Shown here: piece after piece, positions 22,558 through 34,676 of the stretch | Layout: each line of letters starts with the position of its first letter | How positions within the stretch are numbered: the stretch's first letter is position 1 | Assembly (NCBI GenBank): GCA_905221605.1 | Contig: CAJNDS010001890.1 | Coordinates: forward strand, 1,245,501-1,309,500 | Length of the DNA stretch: 64,000 nucleotides | Direction of reading: 5' to 3' | DNA from: Symbiodinium natans | Taxonomy: Eukaryota; Sar; Dinophyceae; Suessiales; Symbiodiniaceae | Made by a program: the position numbers and the translations under genes | The notes under the pieces: generated by a model | Told to the model about the DNA's origin: nothing | The model's database searches: none | Seen by the model: the letters and a program-made list of their open reading frames with translations, nothing else

Positions 22558-23272
22558 GTTGGGGCTTGGGGCTTGGGGATGAGATGAATGTAATTTAGGA
22601 CATTCTGCCCAGGTTGTAGAAGACGCCCAATCCATTTTGGATTCATGACGAGGCACCTTGACAAGATGATGGACGGTACAGCAATTACAGAGGCCCGTAG
22701 CAGAAACGCGGCTGCAACAAAGACAATGGTTGACTGACTCTACGATCCGCTTCCGTGAGCTACGATCCATAGGCATCCGCAGCGAGGTTTGCCCAGAAAG
22801 GCCGTTAGCTTCGCGGGTGTCGCATCTGCCCCTGGAGTGCACATTCACGGATCGAGTTTTCAATGAGCAGTAGAACTTCCGTGCCAGCAAGCAAGTCCAC
22901 AAGTCCTCAAGCAAGATGTTCAGGGCAGATGAGATTCTGACTGTACATACAACAGCTGCTTTGATGTCCGTTCAATAATGGCTGGTAAACCATAGAAAAT
23001 GAGCAGTAAAGGCATGCAAAAACCCGAAGCCTGAGCCCTACATCTGAAGCTCAATTTCGGGTTCAGCTCGGGTGTTCTGTGTTCTGGCTCTGCTCTGCTG
23101 CCTATATTCCAGGTATCAAGCTAGTTCTCCTACCCCTTTTTGCAACCAGGTTCCAAACGTGACCGCTGCATTGCAGGTTTGGGCGTGCCGAAGGTTAGTC
23201 CATCTTTCTGGGTCCTCTTGTGAGGGTGCAGGGCTTGAGAATAGTTAGTCTCGAATAGTCTTCGCCTAACAG

Positions 23273-23403
23273 ATCAGACCGCCGAGTTAGATAAACCCAT
23301 CGCTCCATGGACATCGCAGCAGTGGGCAGTGGGTGCCAACGGTTCCATTGTACAATTCCAGTACTTGCAACGCGGGCCCCGTTCCAGCTGCGAGCACCTG
23401 CTT
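23273..23403 (+). CDS. Candidate exon WTSQQWAVGANGSIVQFQY
   Basis: Acceptor taacag. Frame DQTAELDKPIAPWTSQQWAV, GANGSIVQFQYLQRGPRSSC, EHLL; directly followed by the longest telomere array. Confidence 0.58.
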
Positions 23404-23702
23404 AAACCCTAAACCCTAAACCCTAAACCCTAAACCCTAAACCCTAAACCCTAAACCCTAAACCCTAAACCCTAAACCCTAAACCCTAAACCCTAAACCC
23501 TAAACCCTAAACCCTAAACCCTAAACCCTAAACCCTAAAACTTAAACCCTAAACCCTAAACCCTAAACCCTAAACCCTAAACCCTAAACCCTAAACCCTA
23601 AACCCTAAACCCTAAACCCTAAACCCTAAACCCTAAACCCTAAACCCTAAACCCTAAACCCTAAACCCTAAACCCTAACCCTAAACCCTAAACCCTAAAC
23701 CC
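23403..23702. repeat. Longest interstitial telomere array, about 300 bp CCCTAAA
   Basis: About 42 near-perfect units with one AAACTTAAA slip and one missing A. Abuts the exon at 23273-23403. Confidence 0.95.
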
Positions 23703-24084
23703 TGTAGAGTTGAGGGTTAAGAGGTGCAAGAGGTGACTTGGGCTTGGGATCTTGAGCTTTGTAGGGTTTTTGTGGCTCTGGCGCCAGGGGTCAAGGTTTA
23801 TAGCTCTGAGGAGGGTTTAGGGTTTAGGGTTTAGGGTTTAAGGTTTAGGGTTTAGGGTTTAGGGTTTAGGGGAGAATCAGAGCAACCAAGCAGCGATGTT
23901 TTTCACAGGCGCTTCCTCGCTTGAAGCATACTTCAGTACTGTACTCGGCTAGTGAAAGGCAGGCCGAATTGGTTTCAGGATAGGTCTGCAGCCAAGGCCT
24001 TGAGGTGTGAAGCCCCTATAGGGTTTAGGGTTTGGGGTTTAGGGTTTAGGGTTTAGGGTTTAGGGTTTAGGGTTTAGGGTAAAC

Positions 24085-24540
24085 CATGAACCTTAAAACC
24101 CTAGGCGTGTGAGTACTTCTGGGTTGTTCGCGAAGGAAAGGGGAGGGCCGCTTTAATGAACAGCACGAGTCCAGACTCGCCCCAGGGATGACTCTTTTTT
24201 CGGCTATCGGCCTTAGGGTACGCAGGTCACCCGAGAGGGACGTCGGCTTCAGGAGGGGTTGTTGAAATGTTTCCTAGTCGTATTTCCTTATGGTCCCTGT
24301 ATAATTACACCCTGTTCCTATTGCTAAGGCCCCTATGTTACGGAAAAATGTGTAAAAGCTTCTGGCATAGAAAAAGCTTTTTCTAAGGACGCTGTAGGGG
24401 GCACCAGAAGGGCTCCTGGAGCCTATGCTAAACCCTAGCCTATACCGTCCTCTGGGGGTTTACCAAAAGGTAGGACCCCTAATATAGACCCCAGAATAAA
24501 CCTTCAACCCTACACCCTACACCCTAAACCCTAAACCCCT
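24085..24540. other. No gene recognised
   Basis: Contains fragments of family F near 24285 and an AAAAGCTT-rich inverted segment near 24355-24380. Confidence 0.4.
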
Positions 24541-24541
24541 C

Positions 24542-24650
24542 CATATGAAAACAACCCACCTGAAGTTCGACATGTCCAGCCGGGTTCTTGCATATCTGCT
24601 TCCAGCAAGCGTCCATGTACGAGTATCGGGACCAGCAAGAAGGGCTTAGG
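24542..24650 (+). CDS. Weak exon candidate NPPEVRHVQPGSCISASSK
   Basis: Frame YENNPPEVRHVQPGSCISAS, SKRPCTSIGTSKKGL. The minus strand is also open. Confidence 0.33.
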
Positions 24651-25042
24651 GTTCAGAGATGAAGCATGAACGATCAAGGTACATGGACCTTTTTCGAAGA
24701 AGAATCTGGTGTTGATGCACCCTTTTCGCTTGCGTACCATCCGTTCTCCGTGAGCGGCGCTTACTCCCCATACTAAACACTAAACCCTAAACCCTAAGCC
24801 CTAAGCCCTAAACCCTAAACCCTAGACTGCTGTGAAGCTGTAGACTTTAGCACAGAGAGTTGAGAAAGCGTTTTTTGTTAGGTGTTGGGGCCAGAGCGGG
24901 TTTGCTACCAAGAAGCCCTGCACTAGGGTTTAGGGTTTAGGGTTTAGGCTTTAGGGCTTAGGGTTTAGGGTTTAGGGCTTTGGGCTTAGGGCTTAGGGCT
25001 TGGGGTTTAGGGTTTAGGGCAACATACTTCTTGGTATCTTGG

Positions 25043-25143
25043 TAGCCCAGTGGCACCCTTGACCCTCTTTTTGGTTCAAGGTTCCCTTATCAAGTAATCA
25101 ACCCCAAAAAGGGTGCCCGCATCATCATCTGGGTACTGGGCTA
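25043..25143. mobile_element. Family A element copy
   Basis: TAGCCCAGTGGCACCC ... GGTACTGGGCTA, with the same inner GGTTCCCTTATC and AAAAAGGGTGCCC as the intronic copies. Confidence 0.75.
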
Positions 25144-25387
25144 CTATTAAAGTATATACAAACCACATGAAGCGTTGTCTGTTTAAGCTGCTCAGAAAGG
25201 TACAGAACTGACCAAATTCACCTCATGTCCACAAACCCTGAGGCCTCAACCCCTTCTCAAACCCATGATGAGCCTCCCGCGTGAGTACTGTTTTACTGTT
25301 TACTATAAAAAGTACAGGGTACTATACTATTTCTACTATGAATACAACTGTTTTTTGACCGATCCCCCCGTTTTGGTGTGAACGTGT

Positions 25388-25474
25388 GAACTGCCATTGC
25401 GGAGAGCCATGCGGGACATGGCCTCGCATTATTTTCGTTCCCGCTGCAGCTCGAAGCACGAGGATGTATCCCTA
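25388..25474 (+). CDS. Candidate exon LPLRRAMRDMASHYFRSRC
   Basis: Frame ELPLRRAMRDMASHYFRSRC, SSKHEDVSLK. Confidence 0.45.
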
Positions 25475-25566
25475 AAAACCTTTAAACCCCCTGAATACCC
25501 TTAAGCCCTTTTTAGGGTTTAGGGTTTAGGGTTTAGGGTTTAGGGTTTAGGGTTTAGGATTTAAAG

Positions 25567-25642
25567 GCCTTTGAGCCGTTCAAACCTGAAAGCATCAAGA
25601 GCTTCACGTCACGACTCGCAGCTTCCAAACTCCTATGTCCTC
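25567..25642 (+). CDS. Candidate exon FKPESIKSFTSRLAASKLL
   Basis: Acceptor taaag at the end of a telomere array. Frame AFEPFKPESIKSFTSRLAAS, KLLC. Confidence 0.5.
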
Positions 25643-25744
25643 CCCCCCCCCACATGCTCCCCCACATGCTCCCTGATGGAACTGTGAACCCTTAAATAAG
25701 CCGCCTTTCAATGCCTTTCAACGCCTAAGCAGGGTTGTAGGGTT

Positions 25745-25922
25745 TACGGCTTGGGGTTCAGCTAGCTCGTCCGAGAAAGGCAACATGCCAGCCAAAACGA
25801 TTGTAGCCGCTTGCGCCTTTTCACGAGCTTCTTCTGGCCAGTCAAGGGCGAAAGCGCGGTTGCATATGTACTTGGAGGCTTCGCTTTTCAGACATATTGA
25901 TACATACACCTGGATAAAACTC
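25745..25922 (-). CDS. Minus-strand exon candidate, helical
   Basis: Minus frame IQVYVSICLKSEASKYICNR, AFALDWPEEAREKAQAATIV, LAGMLPFSDELAEPQ. Plus is also open, but minus is more protein-like. Confidence 0.42.
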
Positions 25923-26073
25923 ACGAGCTAGCTCTTTAGTACTTGTTGAGAGGGACTGAGGGGTAGAATGCCAGAGGCTCGAAACCCTCTAGAAAGGCGC
26001 CGCCCAGCACCTAGTCTTGTAAGGCCCGGATACGAAAGAATACAATCTCATCCCCAAACCCAAACCCAAAGCC

Positions 26074-26191
26074 CTACTTGGAGGTTCACGGGCACTTCTA
26101 AATAGGATTATGCAGGTGGGGTAACGATGGTCATCACCTCATTTAGGGCCCTTATAACCCTACTTCTAAGTACCCATGAACCTCCAAGCAG
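26074..26191. mobile_element. Family G element
   Basis: CTACTTGGAGGTTCACGG ... TACCCATGAACCTCCAAGC. Confidence 0.72.
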
Positions 26192-26476
26192 ACCCCTGAA
26201 GGCCCCCCCCAGAAGTCTAACAGGGGACTTTACGAAAATAAGGGACGCTGTAGACCCCCACAAATAGTAGGATCCCCGTATAATAAGGTAAAGCCTAAAC
26301 CCTAAACCCTAAACCCTAAACCCTAAACCCTAAACCCTAAACCCTAGACCCTACTGCGGAAATCCCACATCGAGCTGCAAGTCCAAGCTTTCCAATCTCC
26401 CTGTTTTTTCCCACACAGGAGAGAGAGCGATCCTCCGAAGTCCGTTGCTTGTGATTCTTGACCGAACCTCTAAACC

Positions 26477-26594
26477 GCACCCTAAACCCTAAACCCTAAA
26501 CCCTAAACCCTAAACCCTAAACCCTAAACCCTAAACCCTAAACCCTAAACCCTAAACCCTAAACCCTAAACCCTAAACCCTAAACCCTAAACCT
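26477..26594. repeat. CCCTAAA array
   Basis: About 17 units; directly precedes the acceptor of the exon at 26601. Confidence 0.95.
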
Positions 26595-26600
26595 TAGCAG

Positions 26601-26669
26601 ATCACCCGGAACATCCACCGAAAGGGCATTAGCGGAAGAAAGCATCCGGAACTCTTGGGGGAGAGGGGG
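26601..26669 (+). CDS. Candidate exon HRKGISGRKHPELLGERG
   Basis: Acceptor ttagcag at the end of a long CCCTAAA array; GC donor GG|GCGC. Frame ITRNIHRKGISGRKHPELLG, ERG. Confidence 0.5.
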
Positions 26670-26805
26670 CGCTGGGGGGTAACCTTAAGGCGCTGTCTGC
26701 ACTCATTTCCTGGTGTAGGGCTTAAGGTGCAGGGCTTACGGCTCCCTGATAAGACTCAGCCGTCGCTGATGAGATCTGCGCTTCTCACGTTTAGGTATAG
26801 GGTTT

Positions 26806-26945
26806 GAGGTTGGGTTTAGGGTTTAGGGTTAAGGGATTAGTGTTTAGGGTTTAGGGTTTAGGGTTTGGGTTTCAAGGTTCAGGGTTCAGGGCTCAGGGCT
26901 CAGGGCTCAGGGCTCAGGGTTCAGGGTTCAGGGTTCAGGGTTCAG
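26806..26945. repeat. TTTAGGG / TTCAGGG / CTCAGGG array
   Basis: About 18 units in variant blocks. Confidence 0.92.
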
Positions 26946-27152
26946 TCGTCTAGACAGGCATGGCTTGGAAGTAGGAAGCAGACTTGATGGTTGTTCCTCG
27001 GGGGAGGTCTATTGCTTGCAGCTGTTACTACATGATCTTTTTGATTTTTTTTCATGGTGCAATGGTGGGTGGGGGGGGGAGGTATGGCAGCTAAGATCTA
27101 GATGTACACACTCGGGTTTAGTTTAGGTCTGTGTGGAACGTTGGACATTTCT

Positions 27153-27368
27153 TCAATGCCTTGGCCTTGGCATGATAAGCGCCACAGCCTGATCTTCTTT
27201 ATCGGCAAAAGGAATTTCGGCTTGAGGGTTCGGTTCCCAAGCACGGAACCTGTAGACGACAAACTCTAAGCCCCGAGCATGAGATGCAGTGTTGCGGAAA
27301 GCACCCCTTGAGGCAAGAGGGCGCTTTCCCAGAGTTGGACAGTACCACGCTGAATAAATCATGTTCAA
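27153..27368 (-). CDS. Minus-strand exon candidate FVVYRFRAWEPNPQAEIPF
   Basis: Minus frame MNMIYSAWYCPTLGKRPLAS, RGAFRNTASHARGLEFVVYR, FRAWEPNPQAEIPFADKEDQ. ATG at 27368. Plus has several stops, so minus coding is favoured. Unknown family. Confidence 0.48.
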   Translation of the reverse strand: MNMIYSAWYCPTLGKRPLASRGAFRNTASHARGLEFVVYRFRAWEPNPQAEIPFADKEDQAVALIMPRPRH

Positions 27369-27782
27369 GATTGAACCCTAAACCCTAAACCCTAAACCTT
27401 AAACCCTAAACCCTAAACCCTAAACCTTAAACTCTAAACCCAAACCTACAAGAACCAAACCGCCCAGAGAGGCCCAAAGAGGCATTTCCGAAATTCGGGG
27501 GGCACCTTGGCACCTTGTTGGGGTCCTTATTAAATATGCGGGATTCGCTTGTTCCGGAGTCTAGGTAAAGGGTTTAGGGTTTAGGGTTTAGGGCTAAACT
27601 CCCAAGCTCCCAAAACCCTTCCGGACTGGAGAATCGTCACAGGATCGCTCGCGGGGAAGGGGCCGGAGTTCTCCTGACAAAGTTGTCGCAGGGCCGAAGG
27701 GCAGCGCGCCATATGGCACCACCCAAGAGCAGGATTCCCTTATCATAAGGAACCCAATAAGGTACCCCCCCCCCCGTGGGTG

Positions 27783-27812
27783 GCTTAAATAGGGTCTATT
27801 TGGAAGCTGAGA
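27783..27812 (+). repeat. Left terminal inverted repeat
   Basis: 30 bp, exact reverse complement of 35221-35250. Confidence 0.75.
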
Positions 27813-28739
27813 GTCGTGTTTGGTGTGGTAGATAGAAAGGAAAGGGCATGATAAAGTAGCGAGAGGAGCTCTTCAATTCCCTTCCTTATCTCCTATGCTC
27901 TTTTCCTTCTTTATTGCAACAGGAGAAGACAGGAAAAGGGCTTCCATTCCCCACTTGTTCTTCCTTTCTTGTGTTTTTTGTCATTTAGAGGGGAACAGGA
28001 GAAGAGGAGGGAGAGAGAAGGAGAGGGGAGAGATAACAGGAATCCAATTTCAGTGGAATAGCAAAGAAAAGAATAGAAGAGAGATGAATAGAGAAGAGGG
28101 AGAGACAAAACGAGGCGCTGAGAAGATGGCGCTCTTCTTTATCTATCCTATCTCCCTTATCTCCTTTACCTTCCTAGGCTTTATCATTCAAGTTCTTTTC
28201 TTGTGTTTTATCAGTTAAACGGAAACAGAAGGAGAGAAGGGAACGGGAAGTGAGAGAGGAGAGACAAAAAGGAGGCCATTTTAATTTTCTGGAAGGGTAC
28301 TGAACAGAAGAGAGGAGACAAGAAACAAGGAGACGGAGGAACACAACAAGGCGCAAAGAAGATGGCACTCTTCTTTATCTATCATCTCTCCCTTCCTTGT
28401 CTCTCCCTTTTCCCTCTATTATTAAAAAGGACAAGACCTCTTCGCAGATAGGTGCCCTCTCTCTTCTTCAGGAAGCCCCCTTGCCCTTATTTTGCTTGCC
28501 TTCTGAAACGACAAGGAAAACAACACATAGAAAGAGAGGAAATGGAATGAGCCAATAGGCAATGGAGCATGGAAGAGAAATGAGGACAGGCGAAATGCAA
28601 AAATCAGGCAAAGAGAAGATGGTGCTCGTTTTCATCTTTCCTCTGGTTCTTATTTTTCTCTTCTCTTGTTCATTTCCGTTAGAAAAACAAAAGGAATAAC
28701 AATGAACATGTAAGCAAACCCAGCTGATGCTCATGATTT

Positions 28740-29560
28740 TTTTCCTTTCTCCCTCTCTCTCTCTCTCCATATATGGGCGATGGAACGGGTGTCCTTGTTG
28801 GGCCGTTTCCTGCATCTTCAAGTGAGGAACCTAAGTGTTTTCTTTTGTTCGTTTGAAGACACAGAAAGCGATTAAAAGGGACGTCCATTTTGGATTGGCA
28901 GCCAACCTCTCTCTCCCTATATATGGGCGATGGAATGGGTTTCCTTTTTGATCGTTTTCTGCATCTTCAAGCGAGGAAAAGGGACACCCCACAAGAAAGC
29001 ACTTAGGGTGTCCCTTTTGCTCGTTTGAAGACACAGCAAGCGATTAAAAGGGACGCCCATTTTGGATTGGCAGCAAACCCAGCTGATGCTCATGATTTCT
29101 CTCTCTCCCCATATATGGGCGATGGAACGGGTGTCCTTCTTGGATCGTTTTCTGCATCTTCAAGCGAAGAAGAGGGACACCACAAGAAACACTTAGGGTG
29201 TCCCTTTTGCTCGTTTCAAGAAACAGAAAGCGATTAAGAGGGACGCCCATTTTGGATCGGCAGCAAACCCAGCCGATGCTCATGATTTATCTCTGTCTAT
29301 ATATGGGCGATGGAACGGGTGTCCTTCTTGGATCGTTTTCTGCATCTTCAAGCGAAGAAAAGGGACACCACAAGAAAACACTTAGTAAGGGTGCCCCTTT
29401 TGCTCGTTTCAAGACACAGAAAGCGATTAAAAGGGACGCCCATTTTGGACCGGCAGCAAACCCAGCTGATGCTCATGATTTATCTCTGTCTATATATGGG
29501 CGATGGAACGGGTGTTCCTGATCGTTTTCTGCATCTTCAAGGGAGAAAGAAGGGCACCAC
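28740..29560 (+). repeat. Monomer array 1 (about 5 x 190 bp)
   Basis: The GGGCGATGGAA core recurs near 28766, 28925, 29117, 29307 and 29498. Each monomer has CCCATTTTGGAT, GCTGATGCTCATGAT, a CT run, the core, TTTCTGCATCTTCAAG and an AAAGGGACACC/GGTGTCCCTTT hairpin. Confidence 0.88.
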
Positions 29561-30930
29561 CCAAGAAGGAAAAGTAACATCAGATATAGGGAGGGAAATT
29601 GAAGAGCTCCTCTCTTTACTTAGTCATTCCCTTTCCTCTCTTCTTATCTGTTGTTTTCTTCGCTTCAAAAAGCAAAATAAGGGAAAAGAGATTTCCTGAA
29701 GAGGAGGGAGGGCACCTATTGAAGAGCTCCTGTCTTTACTTAGTCATTCCCTTTCCTCTCTTATCCGTTGTTTTATTCGCTTCAAAAAGCAAAATAAGCG
29801 AAAAAGAGATTTCCTGAAGAGGAGGGAGGGCACCTATCTGTAAAGAGCAATCGTTTAGAGGGGAACAGGAGAAGAGGAGCGAGAGAGAAGGACAGAGGAG
29901 AGATACAGGGAATCCAATTTCAATAGAACAGCAAAGAAAAGAATAGAAGAGAGATGAATAGAGAAGAGGGAGAGACAAAACAAGGCGCAGAGAAGATGGC
30001 ACTCTTCTTTATCTATCCTATCTCCCTTATCTCTCCCTTCCCTCTTTCTTTTCGAAATAAGAACAACTAAAGAGGAAGAATTTATGAAAAGGAGAAGAGT
30101 AAGGAAAAGAGCAGAAGTAGGCCGAGAAGAGGGACATGATGAAGTACGGCAAGGTCCAAGCGCAAGGAGTCACCCTCTGCTTTACCTTCCACTGCTTTAT
30201 CATACAAGTTCCTGTCTTGTGTTTTATCAGTTAAACGGAAACAGAAGGAGAGAAGGGAAAGGGAAGTGAGAGAGGAGAGACAACAAGGAGGCCATTTTAA
30301 TTTTCTGGAAGGGTACTGAACAGAAGAGAGGAGACAAGGAACAAGGAGACGGAGGAACACAACAAGGCGCAAAGAAGATGGCACTCTTCTTTATCTATCA
30401 TCTCTCCCTTCCTTGTCTCTCTCTTTTCCCTCTATTATTAAAAAGGACAAGACCTCTTCGCAGATAGGTGCCCTCTCTCCTCTTCAGGAAGCCCCCTTGC
30501 CCTTATTTTGCTTGCTTTCTGAAACGACAAGGAAAACAACACATAGAAAGAGAGGAAATGGAATGAACCAATAGGCAGTGGAGCTCTTCAATTTCTTTCC
30601 CTATCTCTTTTCTTCTTTTTTCATTCTTCATTCAACAAGGAAAAGAAACTTCCTTTTGTGTGTTTTTGAGATTTAAAGGAGAACAAGAGAAGAGAAGGGA
30701 GAGAGAAAGGAGAGAGGAGAGATCAAAAGGAATGCAACTCTAAATGGAAGAGCAATGAAAAGAATGGAAGAGAAATGAGGACAGGCGAAATGCAAAAATC
30801 AGGCAAAGAGAAGATGGTGCTCGTTTTCATCTTTCCTCTGGTTCTTATTTTTCTCTTCTCTTGTTCATTTCCGTTAGAAAAAACAAAAGGAATAACAATG
30901 AACATGTAAGCAAACCCAGCTGATGCTCAT
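29560..30930 (+). repeat. Higher-order repeat spacer, copy 1
   Basis: Purine-rich and pyrimidine-rich stretches alternate (GGAGGGAGGGCACC, GATGGCACTCTTCTTTATC). Repeated at 31815-33190 with an offset of 2,260 bp. Open frames here are repeat artefacts. Confidence 0.85.
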
Positions 30931-31815
30931 GATTTTTTCCTTTCTCCTCTCTCTCTCTCTCCATATATGGGCGATGGAACGGGTGTCCTTGTTGGGCCGT
31001 TTTCTGCATCTTCAAGTGAGGAACCTAAGTGTTTTCTTTTGTTCGTTTGAAGACACAGAAAGCGATTAAAAGGGACGTTTGAAGACACAGAAAGCGATTA
31101 AAAGGGACGTCCATTTTGGATTGGCAGCCAACCCAGCTGATGCTCATGATTTTTTTTCTCTCTCTCTCTCTATATATATATATATGGGCGATGGAATGGG
31201 TGTCCTTTTTGATCGTTTTCTGCATCTTCAAGCGAGGAAAAGGGACACCCCACAAGAAAGCACTTAGGGTGTCCCTTTTGCTCGTTTGAAGACACAGAAA
31301 GCGATTAAAAGGGACGCCCATTTTGGATTGGCAGCAAACCCAGCTGATGCTCATGATTTCTCTCTCTCCCCATATATGGGCGATGGAACGGGTGTCCTTC
31401 TTGGATCGTTTTCTGCATCTTCAAGCGAAGAAAAGGGACACCACAAGAAACACTTAGGGTGTCCCTTTTGCTCGTTTCAAGAAACAGAAAGCGATTAAAA
31501 GGGACGCCCATTTTGGATCGGCAGCAAACCCAGCCGATGCTCATGATTTATCTCTGTCTATATATGGGCGATGGAACGGGTGTCCTTCTTGGATCGTTTT
31601 CTGCATCTTCAAGCGAAGAAAAGGGACACCACAAGAAAACACTTAGTAAGGGTGTCCCTTTTGCTCGTTTCAAGACACAGAAAGCGATTAAAAGGGACGC
31701 CCATTTTGGATCGGCAGCAAACCCAGCTGATGCTCATGATTTATCTCTGTCTATATATGGGCGATGGAACGGGTGTTCCTGATCGTTTTCTGCATCTTCA
31801 AGGGAGAAAGAAGGG
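30930..31815 (+). repeat. Monomer array 2 (about 5 x 190 bp)
   Basis: Core recurs near 30969, 31188, 31378, 31567 and 31758. The last monomers match array 1 at an offset of 2,260 bp with few differences. Confidence 0.88.
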
Positions 31816-33190
31816 CACCACCCAAGAAGGAAAAGTAACATCAGATATAGGGAGGGAAATTGAAGAGCTCCTCTCTTTCCTTAGTCATTCCCTTTCCTCT
31901 CTTCTTATCTGTTGTTTTCTTCGCTTCAAAAAGCAAAATAAGGGAAAAGAGATTTCCTGAAGAGGAGGGAGGGCACCTATTGAAGAGCTCCTGTCTTTAC
32001 TTAGTCATTCCCTTTCCTCTCTTATCCGTTGTTTTATTCGCTTCAAAAAGCAAAATAAGCGAAAAAGAGATTTCCTGAAGAGGAGGGAGGGCACCTATCT
32101 GTAAAGAGCAATCGTTTAGAGGGAACAGGAGAAGAGGAGCGAGAGAGAAGGACAGAGGAGAGATACAGGGAATCCAATTTCAATAGAACAGCAAAGAAAA
32201 GAATAGAAGAGAGATGAATAGAGAAGAGGGAAAGACAAAACAAGGCGCAGAGAAGATGGCACTCTTCTTTATCTATCCTATCTCCCTTATCTCTCCCTTC
32301 CCTCTTTCTTTTCGAAATAAGAACAACTAAAGAGGAAGAATTTATGAAAAGGAGAAGAGTAAGGAAAAGAGCAGAAGTAGGCCGAGAAGAGGGACATGAT
32401 GAAGTACGGCAAGGTCCAAGCGCAAGGAGTCACCCTCTGCTTTACCTTCCACTGCTTTATCATACAAGTTCCTGTCTTGTGTTTTATCAGTTAAACGGAA
32501 ACAGAAGGAGAGAAGGGAAAGGGAAGTGAGAGAGGAGAGACAACAAGGAGGCCATTTTAATTTTCTGGAAGGGTACTGAACAGAAGAGAGGAGACAAGGA
32601 ACAAGGAGACGGAGGAACACAACAAGGCGCAAAGAAGATGGCACTCTTCTTTATCTATCATCTCTCCCTTCCTTGTCTCTCTCTTTTCCCCTATTATTAA
32701 AAAGGACAAGACCTCTTCGCAGATAGGTGCCCTCTCTCCTCTTCAGGAAGCCCCCTTGCCCTTATTTTGCTTGCTTTCTGAAACGACAAGGAAAACAACA
32801 CATAGAAAAAGAGGAAATGGAATGAACCAATAGGCAGTGGAGCTCTTCAATTTCTTTCCCTATCTCTTTTCTTCTTTTTTCATTCTTCATTCAACAAGGA
32901 AAAGAAACTTCCTTTTGTGTGTTTTTGAGATTTGAAGGAGAACAAGAGAAGAGAAGGGAGAGAGAAAGGAGAGAGGAGAGATCAAAAGGAATGCAACTCT
33001 AAATGGAAGAGCAATGAAAAGAATGGAAGAGAAATGAGGACAGGCGAAATGCAAAAGTCAGGCAAAGAGAAGACGGTGCTCGTTTTCATCTTTCCTCTGG
33101 TTCTTATTTTTCTCTTCTCTTGTTCATTTCCGTTAGAAAAAAACAACAGGAATAACAATGAACATGTAAGCAAACCCAGCTGATGCTCAT
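31815..33190 (+). repeat. Higher-order repeat spacer, copy 2
   Basis: Near-identical to 29560-30930. A truncated third copy follows array 3 (34060-34676), and a rearranged one precedes array 1 (27815-28740). Confidence 0.85.
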
Positions 33191-33375
33191 GATTTTTTCC
33201 CTTCTCCCTCTCTCTCTCTCTCCATATATGGGCGATGGAACGGGTGTCCTTGTTGGGCCGTTTTCTGGATCTTCAAGTGAGGAACCTAGGTGTTTTCTTT
33301 TGTTCGTTTGAAGACACAGAAAGCGATTAAAAGGGACGTCCATTTTGGATTGGCAGCCAACCCAGCTGATGCTCA

Positions 33376-33411
<36 letters not shown>

Positions 33412-34060
33412 ATATATGGGCGATGGAATGGGTGTCCTTTTTGATCCTTTTCTGCATCTTCAAGCGAGGAAAAGGGACACCCCACAAGAGCACACTTAGG
33501 GTGTCCCTTTTGCTCGTTTGAAGACACAGAAGGCGATTAAAAGGGACGCCCATTTTGGATTGGCAGCCAACCCAGCTGATGCTCATAATTTCTCTCTCTC
33601 TCTCTCTCTCTCTCTCCCTATATATGGGCGATGGAACAGGTGTCCTTTTAGATCGTTTTCTGCATCTTCAAGCGAAGAAAAGGGACACCGCAAGGAAACA
33701 CTTAGGCTGTCCCTTTTGCTCGTTTGAAGACACAGCAAGTGATTAAAAGGGGCGCCCATTTTGGATTGGCAGCTGATGCTCATGATTTATCTCTGTCCCC
33801 ATATACGGGCGATGGAACGGGTGTCCTTTTTGGATCGTTTTCTGCGTCTTCAAGCGAAGAAAAGGGACACTACAAGAAAACACTTAGTAAGGGTGCCCCT
33901 TTTGCTCGTTTCAAGACACAGAAGGCGATTAAAAGGGACGCCCATTTTGGATCGGCAGCAAACCCAGCTGATGCTCATGATTTATCTCTGTCTATATACG
34001 GGCGATGGAACGGGTGCCCTTCCTGATCGTTTTCTGCATCTTCAAGGGAGAAAGAAGGGC
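33190..34060 (+). repeat. Monomer array 3 (about 5 x 190 bp)
   Basis: Core recurs near 33230, 33419, 33626, 33808 and 34000, with longer CT runs. Offset from array 2 is about 2,241 bp. Confidence 0.86.
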
Positions 34061-34676
34061 ACCGCCCAAGAAGGAAAAGTAACATCAGATATAGGGCGGG
34101 AAATTGAAGAGCTCCTCTCTTTACTTAGTCATTCCCTTTTCTCTCTTCTTATCTGTTGTTTTCTTCGCTTCAAAAAGCAAAATAAGGGAAAAGAGATTTC
34201 CTGAAGAGGAGGGAGGGCACCTATTGAAGAGCTCCTGTCTTTACTTAGTCATTCCCTTTCCTCTCTTATCCGTTGTTTTATTCGCTTCAAAAAGCAAAAT
34301 AAGCGAAAAGAGATTTCCTGACGAGGAGGGAGGGCACCTATCTGTAAAGAGCAATCGTTTAGAGGGGAACAGGAGAAGAGGAGCGAGAGAGAAGGACAGA
34401 GGAGAGATACAGGGAATCCAATTTCAATAGAACAGCAAAGAAAAGAATAGAAGAGAGATGAATAGAGAAGAGGGAGAGACAAAACGAGGCGCAGAGAAGA
34501 TGGCACTCTTCTTTATCTATCCTATCTCCCTTATCTCTCCCTTCCCTCTGTCTTTTCCAGATAAGAACAACTAAAGAGGAAGAATTTATGAAAAGGAGAA
34601 GAGTAAGGAAAAGAGCAGAAGTAGGCCGAGAAGAGGGACATGATGAAGTACGGCAAGGTCCACGCGCAACGTCTGC

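Noticed and set aside
22636-22737. CCATTTTGGATTC followed by ATG and a 30-codon ORF
   Set aside because: Leader match is short, the ORF is tiny and the opposite strand is open for 122 codons; no choice can be supported.
28860-33960. CCATTTTGG in each satellite monomer as spliced-leader relic
   Set aside because: Only nine bases match the dinoflagellate leader and the copies are one event multiplied by satellite amplification.
28000-34500. Dozens of 60-150 codon ORFs on both strands across the satellite block
   Set aside because: They repeat with the 190-bp and 2.26-kb periods, have Ser/Leu/Phe or Lys/Glu/Arg bias from purine/pyrimidine strand asymmetry, and drift in frame between copies.
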